Source: Pogonophryne albipinna
Taxonomy: Eukaryota > Chordata > Actinopteri > Perciformes > Artedidraconidae
DNA: 64,000 nucleotides
NCBI GenBank assembly: GCA_028583405.1
Contig: JAPTMU010000048.1
Coordinates: 62,001-126,000, forward strand
Reading direction: 5' to 3'
The stretch's first letter is position 1. The number at the start of each line of letters is the position of its first letter. Below, one piece after another: positions 46,386 to 58,200 of this stretch. The notes under the pieces were generated by a model that worked only from the letters and a program-made list of their open reading frames with translations, had not been told where the DNA came from and did not search any database. The position numbers and the translations under genes were made by a program.

Positions 46386-49300
46386 AGAACAAATACAGCA
46401 TAAATATATTATTAAAAAGGCATTTAAAAACAGGCATAATAAGCAAAGGTAATGAAATAAATTAAATAAATAAACACAGCAGGTACAGAATACATGACTA
46501 AAAAGGCATACTGTAGTGTGAGCATGGGCAGCATGCAGCAGTATGTTTAGTGGTTATTCTCGGAACAGAGAGCAGACCCGACCCAGAAGACCTGAGACTC
46601 CTGGATGCTTCATAGTGATGGAGTAGGTCGTCTATATACCTCGGTCCTAAGCCATTTAGTGATTTAAAAACTAGCAGTAGCATTTTAAAATCAATTCTTT
46701 GGCAGACTGGAAGCCAGTGTAATGATCTCAGAACCGGACTGATGTGATCCACTTTTCTAGTGTCAGTGAGGACTCGAGCAGCAGCGTTCTGAATCAGCTG
46801 CAGCTTTCTGATTTTTTGTGAGCCCTGTGAATACACTATTGCAGTAGTCGAGTCTACTGAAAATAAAAGCATGGACAAGTTTTTCTAAATCCTGTTGCGA
46901 CATGAGTTTTTTAATCCTTGATATATTCTTCAGGTGGTAGTATGCAGACCTAATAACTGTTGTAATGTGACTGTTAAAGTTCAGTTCATCACTACACCCA
47001 GATTTCTTGCTTTGTGAGTTACTTTGTAGTCTGCCGACTGAAGCTCTGTGATTACTTTTAATCGGTCCTTCTTTGCTCCAAAAACAATGATCTCAGTTTT
47101 TTGTTTGTTCAATTGGAGAAAGTTCTGAGTCATCCAGTCAGTGCTCAATGCACTTGCTCAGTGTTCTAATCGGAGAGTAGTCTCCCGGTGTAATTTTAAA
47201 ATAAATCTGGGTGTCGTCTGCATAGATGTGATAGCTTAGATCGCTCTTTTTAATAATTTCAGCCAGAGGTAGCATATAAATATTAAAAAGCAAAGGTCCT
47301 AAGATGGAGCCTTGAGGAACCCCGCATGACATTTTTATCAGGGTTGATTTGTAATTGCCTATTGAGACAAAGTTTGTTCTGTCCTTCAAGTAGGAGCTAA
47401 ACCAGTTTAGAGCTGTTGCTGAAACTCTCACCCAGTTTCCAAGACGGTCTAGCAATATGTTGTGGTCAACAGTATCAAAGGCAGCGCTGAGATCTAATAA
47501 TACTAACACTGATATTCTGCCACTGTCTGTGTTTAAATGAATGTCATTTAAGACCTTAACAAGTGCAGTGGTTATGTTTAAAGCCCGACTGAAACACATC
47601 AAAACCGTCAGTTAAAAACATGAAATTACTCAACTGTTGAAAAACTGCTTTTTCAGTCAAATTGCTTAAAAAGGGAAGGTTTGATATTGGCCTGTAATTA
47701 TTCATTATGGTTTTGTCTAGGTTATGCTTTTTTAGGAGCGGTTTAATTACTGCAGTTTTCAGGGCCTGTGGAAATACACCTGATTGAAGAGACTTGTTTA
47801 ATATGTGTAGTATATCTGAGGCCAAGCAATGAAAAACAGTTTTGAAAAATCCTGTCGGGATGATGTCGAGGCTACTGGAGGAGGATTTCAGATGTTGGAT
47901 AATGTCTTCCAGGTCTTTAGCATTTATCAGACGGAATTGTGACATGGTGTCTGAATTGGCTTTAGGTGAACACAGGGACAGTACATTTGCTGTACCTGAT
48001 GCAGAGGCACTGACTGCCTGTCTAATTTGCATGATTTTGTCAGTGAAGAAGGAGGCAAAATCATTGCAGGCCCTGGTGGATAGAAACTCCACTGTCGACG
48101 GTAGCAAATAAAGCACGTGAGTTGTTTTTATTTTTGTTAATGATGTCAGAGAAGAACGATTGTCGTGCCTTTTTTATTTCCTGATTATAGACGCAGAGTT
48201 TCTCTTTATATATTTCCAAGTGAACCTGGAGATTTGTTTTTCTCCACCTGCGTTCAGCTTTTCTGCACTCAGTTGTTGCTGTTCTCACAGTCATGGCTTT
48301 TCTCCATGGAGATTTTTTCATGCCAGATACTTCCTTTATTTTAATGGGAGCGATGGTATCCATGACATTTGTTATTTTAGAATTAAAATGATCAACTAGC
48401 TCATTTACTGAGAAGTTAGCATGGGCAAGTGAGGGAGTAAAAATCTGGGCAAACATTTCCTCTGTATTTTCAGTTAAGTGACGTCTAGTGGTTACCTCTT
48501 TCTTAACAGTTGTATGGACGCTAATAGAGCTCTCAAAGAAAACACAGGAATGGTCGGAGAGCGCTACATCAGTCACCACAAGCTTAGAGATGTTCAGACC
48601 CTTTGATACAATTAAGTCCAGGGTGTGCCCCTTATTGTGCGTCGGACCCTTGACATGCTGAGTCAGTCCAAAATTGTCGATAACACAAAACAGTTCTTTA
48701 GCTCTGTCCTCAGGGTTGTCAACATGGATATTAAAATCGCCAACAATGATTAAACGGTCAAAGTCAATACACACTATAGACAGCAACTCGGTAAAATCAT
48801 CAAAAAAGCTTGCACAGTATTTGGGTGATCTGTAGATGTTTAGGAAAAGAGCTCGAAAGGAGGATTTCAACTGAAGGACCATATATTAAAAAGAAGCAAA
48901 GTTTCCATACATAGTGTGCTTGCATTGAAATAAATCAGTAAACAAAATAGCTACTCCACCCCCTTTCTTATGTAGTCTTGCCTGACTCATAGAATTAAAG
49001 TTGGGAGGAGTTGATTCTATAAGAACAGCTGTGCTGTTGTTTTGGTCTAACCAACTTTCAGTTAAAAACATAAAATCCAGGTTGTGCTTGGTGATAAAAT
49101 CATTGATTAAAAATGATTTACCTGCTAAAGACCTGACATTTAATGTGTTAAGCCAGTTTGAGTGTGTTTGACATACCACCACTCTGACTGTTAACGATAG
49201 CACGTGGAATCACTTTTCACAGCTCCGTAAAAGAATAAAAAGTTTCTTAAAATCCTTTTTTGTCAGCTCCGACTGCTGGCGGGCTGTATCGTTAGACCCC

Positions 49301-50410
49301 ACATGGACGATTAGACGATTGACAGAGGACGGGAGTGAGTGCAGCAGCCCCGGGAGTTTCTCCAGGATAACTGGGACGGTGGCTCCAGGGAGGCAGCGCG
49401 TGGCTGCGTTGAAAAATCGGATGTTTCTGATTATGGAATCCCCGAGTATTAATGTGGTTGGGGCGAACAGGGGACGAGGGGGTGCCGGTGATTGAGGATG
49501 TGGTGACCGAGCAGAAATAGCTGGTCTCGGAGAGCATTTTCTTGCCGGCTCAGGGCACGAAAAACTTCCCGAGTGTCTCAGCACGGCCTCTTTGAGGAGT
49601 CTACGACGTGAAGAGGTAGTCGCCGGACGGGATGAGGGACGCCGAGTTGACTCCACAGTGGCCTGGGAAGCAGCACAAATGCTGTCGGCTGCCGTCGCAG
49701 AAGTTGCAAAGGTGGCAGGGTGCAGATCTGGACGGGTCGGTGCCGCGGGAGCATCAGCTGGACGGGCCGGATCATCTGGACGGGTCGGTGCCGCGGGAGC
49801 ATCAACTGGACGGGCCGGATCATCTGGGCGGGTCAGTGCCGCAGGGGCATCAACTGGATGGACCGGATTGTCGTACAGGGCCGCCAAGCGGTTTCGAAGG
49901 CCCAGGCGAGGTGGTGAAGTTACCCCATTCAAAAAGCTCTTGCGCACCACTTCAGACCACGACTGCTGGTGGCCAGGTGTCGAGCAGTCGGAAGGCCGCG
50001 GACAGGTGGAAGGATTCCACAGAACTGTGTCATGGGTAGTTGCACTGAACGAGGCAAGCTGTTTAGACCGATGCTACCTCCATGAGACCGGACACGAGAG
50101 ACTCTTTTTCTTTCAGCTTGTCAGAAAGCCGTCGGATATCTTCCTTAAGGTCTGTTATCTGTTTATTTGCTCTTTGAAGTAGCACATCATACTCAGGGTG
50201 TTTTGATGACATTCTTGAGTGTGAAAGGTTTAGGGCAATTACTGTCCCATGCACCAATGCCAAACTGCGTCAAGATGTTGTATAAGCAGGGATGGCTAAA
50301 TGTTTGTAAGCAGGAGAGCTAGATGCTAACAGATGCCAGATGCTAACAGGTAGTGGGAGCCTGTACAAATTGTGACTGCCTCTGTGCGTGTGTGTGCGTC
50401 TCTGTCTGGT
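46386..50410 (-). mobile_element. LINE L2, near full-length copy with esterase ORF1
   Basis: From 5' to 3' on the minus strand: ORF1 N-terminus MSSKHPEYDVLLQRANKQ with a coiled coil (about 50211-50063); an ORF at 49950-49210 with Pro/Asp repeats and an SGNH-esterase-like domain (LILGDSIIRNI, HVGSNDTARQ); endonuclease N-part (49203-48886, LNVRSLAGKS); endonuclease C-part (48882-48061); reverse transcriptase (48116-47556 and 47602-47138, GVPQGSILGPLLFN, YADDTQIY); and C-terminal region (46878-46498). A small deletion at about 48090 and several frameshifts break ORF2, so the copy is dead. It is older than the copy at 14337-16998, to which it is closely related. Confidence 0.88.
49210..50263 (-). 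pseudogene. L2 ORF1: coiled coil plus SGNH/GDSL-esterase-like domain
   Basis: The N-terminal part (50263-50063) has heptad-like KQITDLKEDIRRLSDKLKEK. The second ORF carries a 14-residue tandem repeat (PARPVDAPAAPTRPDD, three units at about 49860-49735) and the esterase block with GDS and a later GSND, matching SGNH blocks I and III. Esterase ORF1 proteins are known in CR1 and L2 clade LINEs. The two parts are in different frames, so a shift or short deletion separates them near 49950-50060. Confidence 0.7.
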
Positions 50411-51035
50411 AGGGCTGGCGCTGTTCCTAGAGTGACTAATGGGGGTCCGGGTGAAATCATTTCATTATATTCACTGGATGGATCCGGTTTGGGACATCGT
50501 TCCTACTGATATGGTTTTTTAATAGTCTACTGCTGGATCCCTAAGGGTGGTAATGACCCTCCCCGTCTTCGTGTTATAATATTTTCGGTTACCCTTTGGT
50601 GGGGGCCCTATTTATATTTTTAGCGGTAGCTCCCCTACTCTCAGTATTTGTCGCAATAATATATAGGTATAGTTATTCCCCTCTGTTCGGTTATAATGGT
50701 ACTGCTGTCTCATCTCCTATCGGAAGATTTACTTGTTAGTTTTTACGCTTGAGATTTTTTAACGGAACGTTACACTCCTTTTTGTTTATATTTTAGACCC
50801 GTTATCTTCTGTACTCTTGCTTTGATTTCTTTAGGCTCTACTCGCCTTTGTTCGTCGTGGCAAGGCACTCTGTGATCAATAAGGTTAGCTCTCGGAGGAC
50901 TCAGTTTGACTGAGGCTCTTTGTACAGGTTGTTACGTTTAAGTTTGTGCTCTGGCACTTTCCTCGCAATTTTGAACGACACAATTTTGAACGACACAATT
51001 TTGAACTGCGCGATCGTGCCCCGCGTTGGGCGCCA
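50411..51035 (-). mobile_element. Foamy-like ERV leader with tRNA-Lys primer-binding site
   Basis: Next to the LTR at 51036, the minus strand reads TGGCGCCCAACGCGGGGC, which agrees with the primer-binding site for tRNA-Lys(1,2), known from foamy viruses and related ERVs. It is followed by a GTTCAAAATTGTGTC repeat and a stop-rich leader to about 50411, where the L2 begins. Confidence 0.7.
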
Positions 51036-52224
51036 TGTAAATGATACGGTTTTTACTCAGTCCGGGCATAAAAGGTGTGTCCTCACACCCCACCTCGAGG
51101 TACCGATAAACTCCCTTCTTTCTATACTACCTCCATTCATCAATTTTACATCATTTAACTTTACCGTGTTAGTTTATCCCTTTAGACTTTAAACACAGAC
51201 CTTAATGAACACACCTCTGAAACCTTGGGATTCAATACCCGTAAAGCACTGCTGCCGTATTTAAGATCAATCGATCACGGCGACCTCCAACATGACACAC
51301 AATTCTGCAACAGAGTTGACTAGGTGCGACTTACCAGCTGTTATCTCTGGAGACTGTAGTATTCCGTCAGGGATTGATCCTCACCCAAGGAACAGGACGC
51401 TGGAATCAATCTGGACTCAGGACTCAAGCTATGTGGGAACAGGTTACATTTCCGTCTGATTTGTCACTTATCCAGTAATAATCAAAGGGGCTACATGAAC
51501 TTTAGTTTCCTCTCACAAGTGCGAACAGGTAATTTTATTTAAAGTTTCACAAGTTATAACACCACACATTAATAATAATGAACTGCATTTTTGCTCAGAT
51601 ATATATTATATCTGCTCCGAATAGGTTTGCCCCACTACTAGTTAGTATCGGGGTTTCTTCAGTTTTCTGCAAGAGATGCTGAGTTCAAGAGGAACTGCTA
51701 GGTCTGCTGATCCGTCTAGCCGTACTACTAATTAGCGTTGGCCAGTTGGTTCAGTCTTTTGCAAGAAGAAGAAGAGGAACTGATTTCCAATGTTCTTCAG
51801 TCTCCTTATATCCTCTTCTTTCCCGTGGTTTGTCACATCCTGTGCGTGCAAGGTGCGTTAGAGGTGTCCTTCTTTGTTGCTTTGTGGTTAAATGTTCATT
51901 TCCCGCAAGGAAGTGCATAACAGATGTTCATCTCCTCGAAAGAGGAAGTGCGTAGAAAATTCACTCCGAAAGAGGAAGTGCGTAAGAAGTTCACTCTGAA
52001 AGAGGGAGTGCGTAGAAAGTTCATCTCCTCGAAAGAGGAAGTGCGTACTTTGCTACATAGGTCTTTTCCCATGTAAGGATTTCTGTTATACATCCTGTTT
52101 ATATTGCTAAAGCGTTAAACTATACGATACATGACTATGGCATACAGAGTTTTAACACAGTTTTTAACATATTTAAGCTTTATATAATAAAATACATTGT
52201 TCCATTTTCTTCCTTTCTTCAACA
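51036..52224 (-). mobile_element. Foamy-like ERV 5' LTR, inserted in the last desmoglein exon
   Basis: The 1189-bp block has minus-strand ends TGTTGAAGAAAGG and ATCATTTACA, with the primer-binding site directly after it. It matches the solo LTR at 30225-32456. An AATAAA (minus) is near 51535. On its upstream side the desmoglein coding sequence runs directly into TGTTGAAG at 52224. No second LTR of this insertion is found in the window. Confidence 0.85.
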
Positions 52225-55200
52225 ACTTTTACTTCTGTGATATCTTGTATTTGATCGTCTACAATGTTGATGTGTTCTAAAGTAGATGTGGATCCCTCTC
52301 CTTGAGGAATTGTTGATATCTCTATACTCTCTCTGTCTGTATTAACTAAATCAATGACATCTGATCCAGGTTGGCACACTTCTGTGGTCGACATTTGATT
52401 GACCAGAGATATATTTTCCTCCAAAAAACCTTTAGCAGGAACATGATTTTCCTGCTGTTCTGATTCCACTGAGTTTTGTTGTGGGACATCAGATTCTGTG
52501 GTTTGACTTACCATATCTGTACATTTGTTTGTTGGAGCTGTTTCTGATGTTTGTGTAGGACATTCTTGGATACCCAATTTGTCTTCAAATGCAGTTTGGA
52601 CCATCCTACCAGGATCCTCATCATCAAGTGTTGTCTCGAGAGGCATTGATATGTAGGGGACATCATGCTTTTCCTCAACCATTTCATAATTCATGTTCTG
52701 AACTGGATCCTTCAACTGATTTTATATCAACACCTCTTCGTTTGATGGATGGGTTTCAGCTGAAATGATGGTATTTACAACTGTTGCAGTCTTGTCTTCC
52801 TTTGGTGAATTAATTCCTGATGCTTTTAGAATACCACTGGTATCTGCTGTTTGCTGCAACTGCGTAGTTTCTTGGTACTGGTTTGTACTGACCTGCCTAA
52901 TGCCAACTTGAGTCACCCCAGGTTGCCACATTCCAACCTGTCTGACTTCTGGTTTCACTGTCATCACATGTGCCATTCCCATTCCTGATTTCCCAACATC
53001 AATTCCAAAAGCTGTTACCGGCACTAACCCCATCACTCCTGGCTGCCCAACCCCTCTTTTACCAGGATTTGCACCTCTGGGCAAATTGCCCTGAGACGAG
53101 CATGGGTCAACCTCACCTGCATCATCTGGTCTACTCTTATCTTTAACTAACATGTATTCACCATCGGGATTTTGCCCTATCATTTTCCAACCCTTTGCAG
53201 GGCCTGAGCCTGTAGACACACCTGGACTACCAGGTAGAAAGAAGGTGGGGCTAACTGGACTGGCAGGGCTTTTAGGGCCCTCAATGCCCTGAATCACTAG
53301 CCCAGGAGGAGAGCCTTGGGGCCCACTGACTACATACAAGCCTTGACAATTAGCTCCATGGGACCCCTCTGCTAGCATAACCGTGTTCTGTAGCTGTGGT
53401 TGAACTACATAGTGCATGGGCTGTAGTACAGGGTTGGTGGCGTAATAAACTGGCTGTATGAAAACTGTACGAGCTTGATGGGACAGAGTGGCAGAATGAT
53501 GAGCTTGATGGGGCAGAGTGGCAGAATGATGAGCTTGATGGGGCAGAGTGGCAGAATGATGAGCTTGATGGGGCAGAGTGTTGGAATGACTGATGTTAGT
53601 AACCTTAGAGTTAGGAAGTGTCATGGATTGATGGGCAGTGCTTACAGTATTGACGGATGATTTGGAGATGTTAGTAGATGACATGACTGTCTCTTTCTTG
53701 ACATCAGTATGATCTGTTTCAATGCTTCGCTCAACTTTGGGCATAACAACAGGTTCAACCTTATTTACTGTGGTTTGGACAGCACCTACTATTTTGTGTG
53801 TCAGGGAAGGTTTGGGTGTTGGTTTAGGAGGGGAGCAGATATCAGACAGAGTCTTGAACTTTGGCCCAAGGTCATCGAGGAATTGCAGGTCGTTGTTAGT
53901 TTCCAGGAGGCTGCAGCAGCCCACAGATCCAGCAGAGGATTCCTGGCCCTCAAAATGATACTCCAAAGAACAGTCCTTCGCAGGCAAAGCACACATCGCT
54001 TTCTGTTTAGGGTAAAGGAATAGCACAGACACTGATGTCATTCATTTCGGAACATTTCTTTAAAGATGAAATTCTGTAAAAGAAAAAAAACAGCTGAATG
54101 CAAGGCTAACAACGTACCTGTGAGTAGTAATCATTCAGGAAAGCGTCAGGTAAGGCTATATCCTCATAGAGAGCTGTTGTGCGAGCTGTCGTGCGTTGTA
54201 GTGTGTTTATGCTGATCGTTGCACTGCCATAACCATAGCCAAAATCCCTGTGAGAGTTGTTGTCGACCTCCATCCAACTTTGCCTGGTGTCCCGAAACCT
54301 TTCCAAAAATTCATCATGGATTGTCTGGTTATTTGTAATAGTATTTGTAATAGTGCCTTTGGAATTTGATCCTTGTGCTGCCCCAAATGTCTTTTGGGGA
54401 CCCAAGGATAGAGTTATACTATGGAGTGGAACTTCCTAAAAAAAGAACAGGAGAATGACAATGTTATCTCAGAAACGCATAAAGGTTTAGCAATATTAGA
54501 CAGGGTTAAACCTTCCTGTGTGTCCCTGTGGTAACCGGAGTAACTGATCTTATATCCCATTGACCCACTACACTGCTTTCTTTCACCAACATTGCCTCTT
54601 GATCTCTATACAGACGTTCATTTTCAATAATATTAGGATATTGTCTGATTGTCTGTATTGATAAACTAAAAATAAGTATATGTATACTTTTCTTCCCAAT
54701 AAAAAACAACAACATTGCAAGCCAACCTTATCCTCGCCTCTGCCTTCAGTGCGGTAAGATATGAGTTGCTCTTTGGTCTCCCATGGCATGTCAAGAAAAC
54801 TGTCTGGAAAAAGTTCTGCTCCACACTGACAAAACAGCATGAGAAGAGGAATAACTGCAGAGAGAAGCACAACATTCAGTTCAAAGTTAAGCCAAGTTCA
54901 GTTGAGCTCAAAGTTTTTTTTACAATTATTCCAAGATCTTAATATTTCAAGAGACACAGAGTATTTAATATTAGCAATGTTATTCATACAAGAGTGTTAA
55001 GAATACATCTAAAAACAGAGAGTTGTAAATTGGGAGTAACTTTCATATCATTTTTTAAGCCATACTTATTTGGGGCACTTATTCAATTATCAATCAATCA
55101 ATCAATGTTTATTTATATAGCCCAATATCACAAATATTACATTTGTCTCAGTGGACTAATTATGTTATTCAGTCTAATACATCACACCACCACTGATGAA

Positions 55201-58200
55201 TGTATGCCCCCTTGTATATAAATCACACTGTCAGTACGTTTTTCTTGTAATTCAATGCATAATGGTTTGATTTTCATTAAATACATTCAGGGCCGGACTG
55301 GGACAATAAGTCAGGCCGGGAATTAAACCCAGCCAAGCCACTCTGTGCCATTTTGCTGGATTTATTTGTGAATGTTTACAGCGGTGCTGCCCATAGTGAT
55401 AGCCCTATAGTTTAAATCTACTAGCCAATAATAAACATATGGAGATGGTTTACTATTTAAAAAAATGTGCAAATGTATTTGGGAACATGTTTTAAGTGGG
55501 GGTGGACCTCAAATCCTCTAGGGGGGTCCGGGGGCATGCTCCCCTGGTAAGATGTTTTTTTAAATGCATCAATCTGGTGCATTGTGAGGGGGAAATAAAG
55601 AGATTAGATCTACGGGAACACCTATATGAAACAGAACTGCATACATTTCAATAATCATAAAATCATAACCAAAAACATCCCATTTCCAAACACTGAAACT
55701 TGTATTTTTGGTTCATTTATAGTTGTGAGTGTGTCTGTGCTCCTGAATCAGCCTCTCCCTCCTCCCCTCCTCTCCCTCCTCTCCCTCCCTCCTCTCCTCC
55801 CTCTCCCTCCTCTCCCTCCTCTCCCTCCTCCCCTCCTCTCCCTCCTCTCCCTCCTCTCCCTCCTCTCCCTCCCTCCTCTCCCTCCTCTCCCTCCCTCCTC
55901 TCCCTCCTCTCCCTCCCTCCTCTCCCTCCTCTCCCCCTCCCCCCTGCTCCTCTTTGAGGCAGCAGCAAAGACTAGTTTTAGTTCTCAACAAGTTTTAAAA
56001 GTGTATCTTATCTTTTTTCACCTATTTAATTTGTTTTCTTTTTATTCATGCATATTTTACTAATCACTCCCCCCTCAAATGGAAATATGTGTTTACAAAA
56101 ATGGTGACCAAACCGTTTGAGACCCACAGAGAACTAGACTAGATCTAAACCCTCGCGCTAGTGGAGCCTCGCAACCGTGCCGCGCCACACTATGCGCCGC
56201 ATAAGCGCATTGGTGCGCCGCAAAAGTGCATAGGCCATCGAGAAACCTCCCGGTCCTCCCGCTGGCCAGTCCGGGCCTGAATACATTTACTAGCTTGCTT
56301 AAAAACTAGCACTGCACTTAGTTTGAGAAATAAAGGACTATTGGATTGTTTTTTGATTAAGAAGGCACTTATGGTAAAGGTATCAGACATTAAATAGTGT
56401 TATCGACCCATCCGTAATAATCCCTAATAAGTTGTACTGTAGGCATTTGTTAAAGATCAACTTACACAGCAATAAGCACATTGCCAATAGCAGGAGGCTG
56501 ATAGCTGGGGCAGAGAGCTCGGTTGAAGTAGTTTCTAATTTGTCTGCCTTTATCTTGCAGTCTTTTGTCTCCACACAGGTACACACGTCCACGGTAAAAA
56601 TTTCATTGGATGGGCAAGACAGACCTTGAGCATCCAACACCTCCACCTGAACCTCATATAAGCCAGGCCAGAGTGTATCATGAGAGTGAAGCGCGGCACT
56701 CGTCTCTGTTGACAACAAAAGAAAAAGCACAGTCAAAAAACATAGTATTATCATTATTACTTTAGCTTGTAACCTCAGTAATATTACAGTTTAGTGATAC
56801 TAAAAGAATATAACCACAAAAATCACAAATAATGCTAAAAGAAGGAAAATCGTTTGTATCCGTTTTTTTCTTCTGCCTCCAACCACTTTTTCTTACTATT
56901 GACGACTTCTACGTCCCAGCTCCCTCGTGTCCCATCAGGTATGACTCTGAATGTGAATGGAGCTCCATTGGGATTAGCATCCTCATCAAATGCAGTAACA
57001 TAGACAGTTGTTTCATCAGTGCACTGGGTGCTGTGGGTGGTGGTCAGAGTGGGACAGTGGTCGTTGGAGTCAAGGACTTGAATGGCTATTGTTCCTGTGG
57101 CGGTCTTTGATGGGCTGTCTGAGGATGACAACAGTTTAGTAAATCCAACAGCACAAAGACTGGAGTGCATCACAGCATATTATAATATAAAATAAGAAGT
57201 ACTTTATTGATCCCAAATTGGGAAATGTTTGCGTTGCAGCAGCATAAAAAAAACAAGGCATTGTACATTGGAGAAAACCTTAACGTCCTAGTATAATTCC
57301 ATATTTATATTAATAGTGTTTGCAGTATTTTTTATGGAGGTCTGTTTAGTTGAGTTATTGAGAGTCCTTCAGTACGGAAAGACAGCGCCTATTCAAACAG
57401 AAATGAATCAAGAAGCCAACACGATTATGAAGTAAATAGGGGATTACCATCTGTGATCGCCAGAATCTTGGCAATGTAGGTACCATTCACCACAAAAGGT
57501 GACTCTCTGTCTGGTACCCTGTTGAGTTTAATCTCAGCTGTTTTTTCATCGATGGTAAACCAGTTTTCTGGATCAAGGGCTTTGGCATAACTAGGAAAAA
57601 ATAAGTAGGAAAAAAACCACAAACATTAACATAAGTAATATACAGTAAACCAAAGAAGGAGAAGAAGGATTTGGTTAAAGTAATACTTTCAACATTTGGG
57701 GAAAAACACGTAATCACTTTATTGATGAGAATTATGTGTTTAAGTATGAAGCTAAAGCCAGGAGACAACTAGCTAAACTAAGGACATAGGGAAGTCAACT
57801 GGTCAAGTCAAATAGAACCTCTGAGACGGTAGAAATGGCAGAGGAAAGGGATATTCACTTCAACAATTCGTCTTGATGGAACAAATGATATCCAGCTACA
57901 GAAAAACTGAAGTTTCTTTTCTTGTCGCATTAGCGTGTTTAATGTTTCAGAAAGCTGCAGAACATAAGAATTGCAAGCTGCTGCAAATGTTAACACGTCT
58001 TTATGCAAGTCTTTGTTCCGAACGAAGCATTGATGTGGTCATCTCCTTACTTATCATATAACGCCACCATTAGTTTGATATACTTCGTTTTGAGTGGTAT
58101 GGTTTGAAAACTATTGGGTCATCATCACCAAGTCAAAATGTTAATTGGGTGATTGTAAAGCAAATAACTCAAATGTTAGCATGCTAAATTGCTAAACTAA

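Noticed and set aside
43690..52224. A single complete provirus with two LTRs
   Set aside because: Only one LTR is attached, no pol is found, and two leader copies argue for more than one insertion.
55626..56063. Proline/leucine-rich ORFs and their Glu/Gly-rich shadows
   Set aside because: They translate the CTCCCTCCT tract inside a hAT MITE in an intron.
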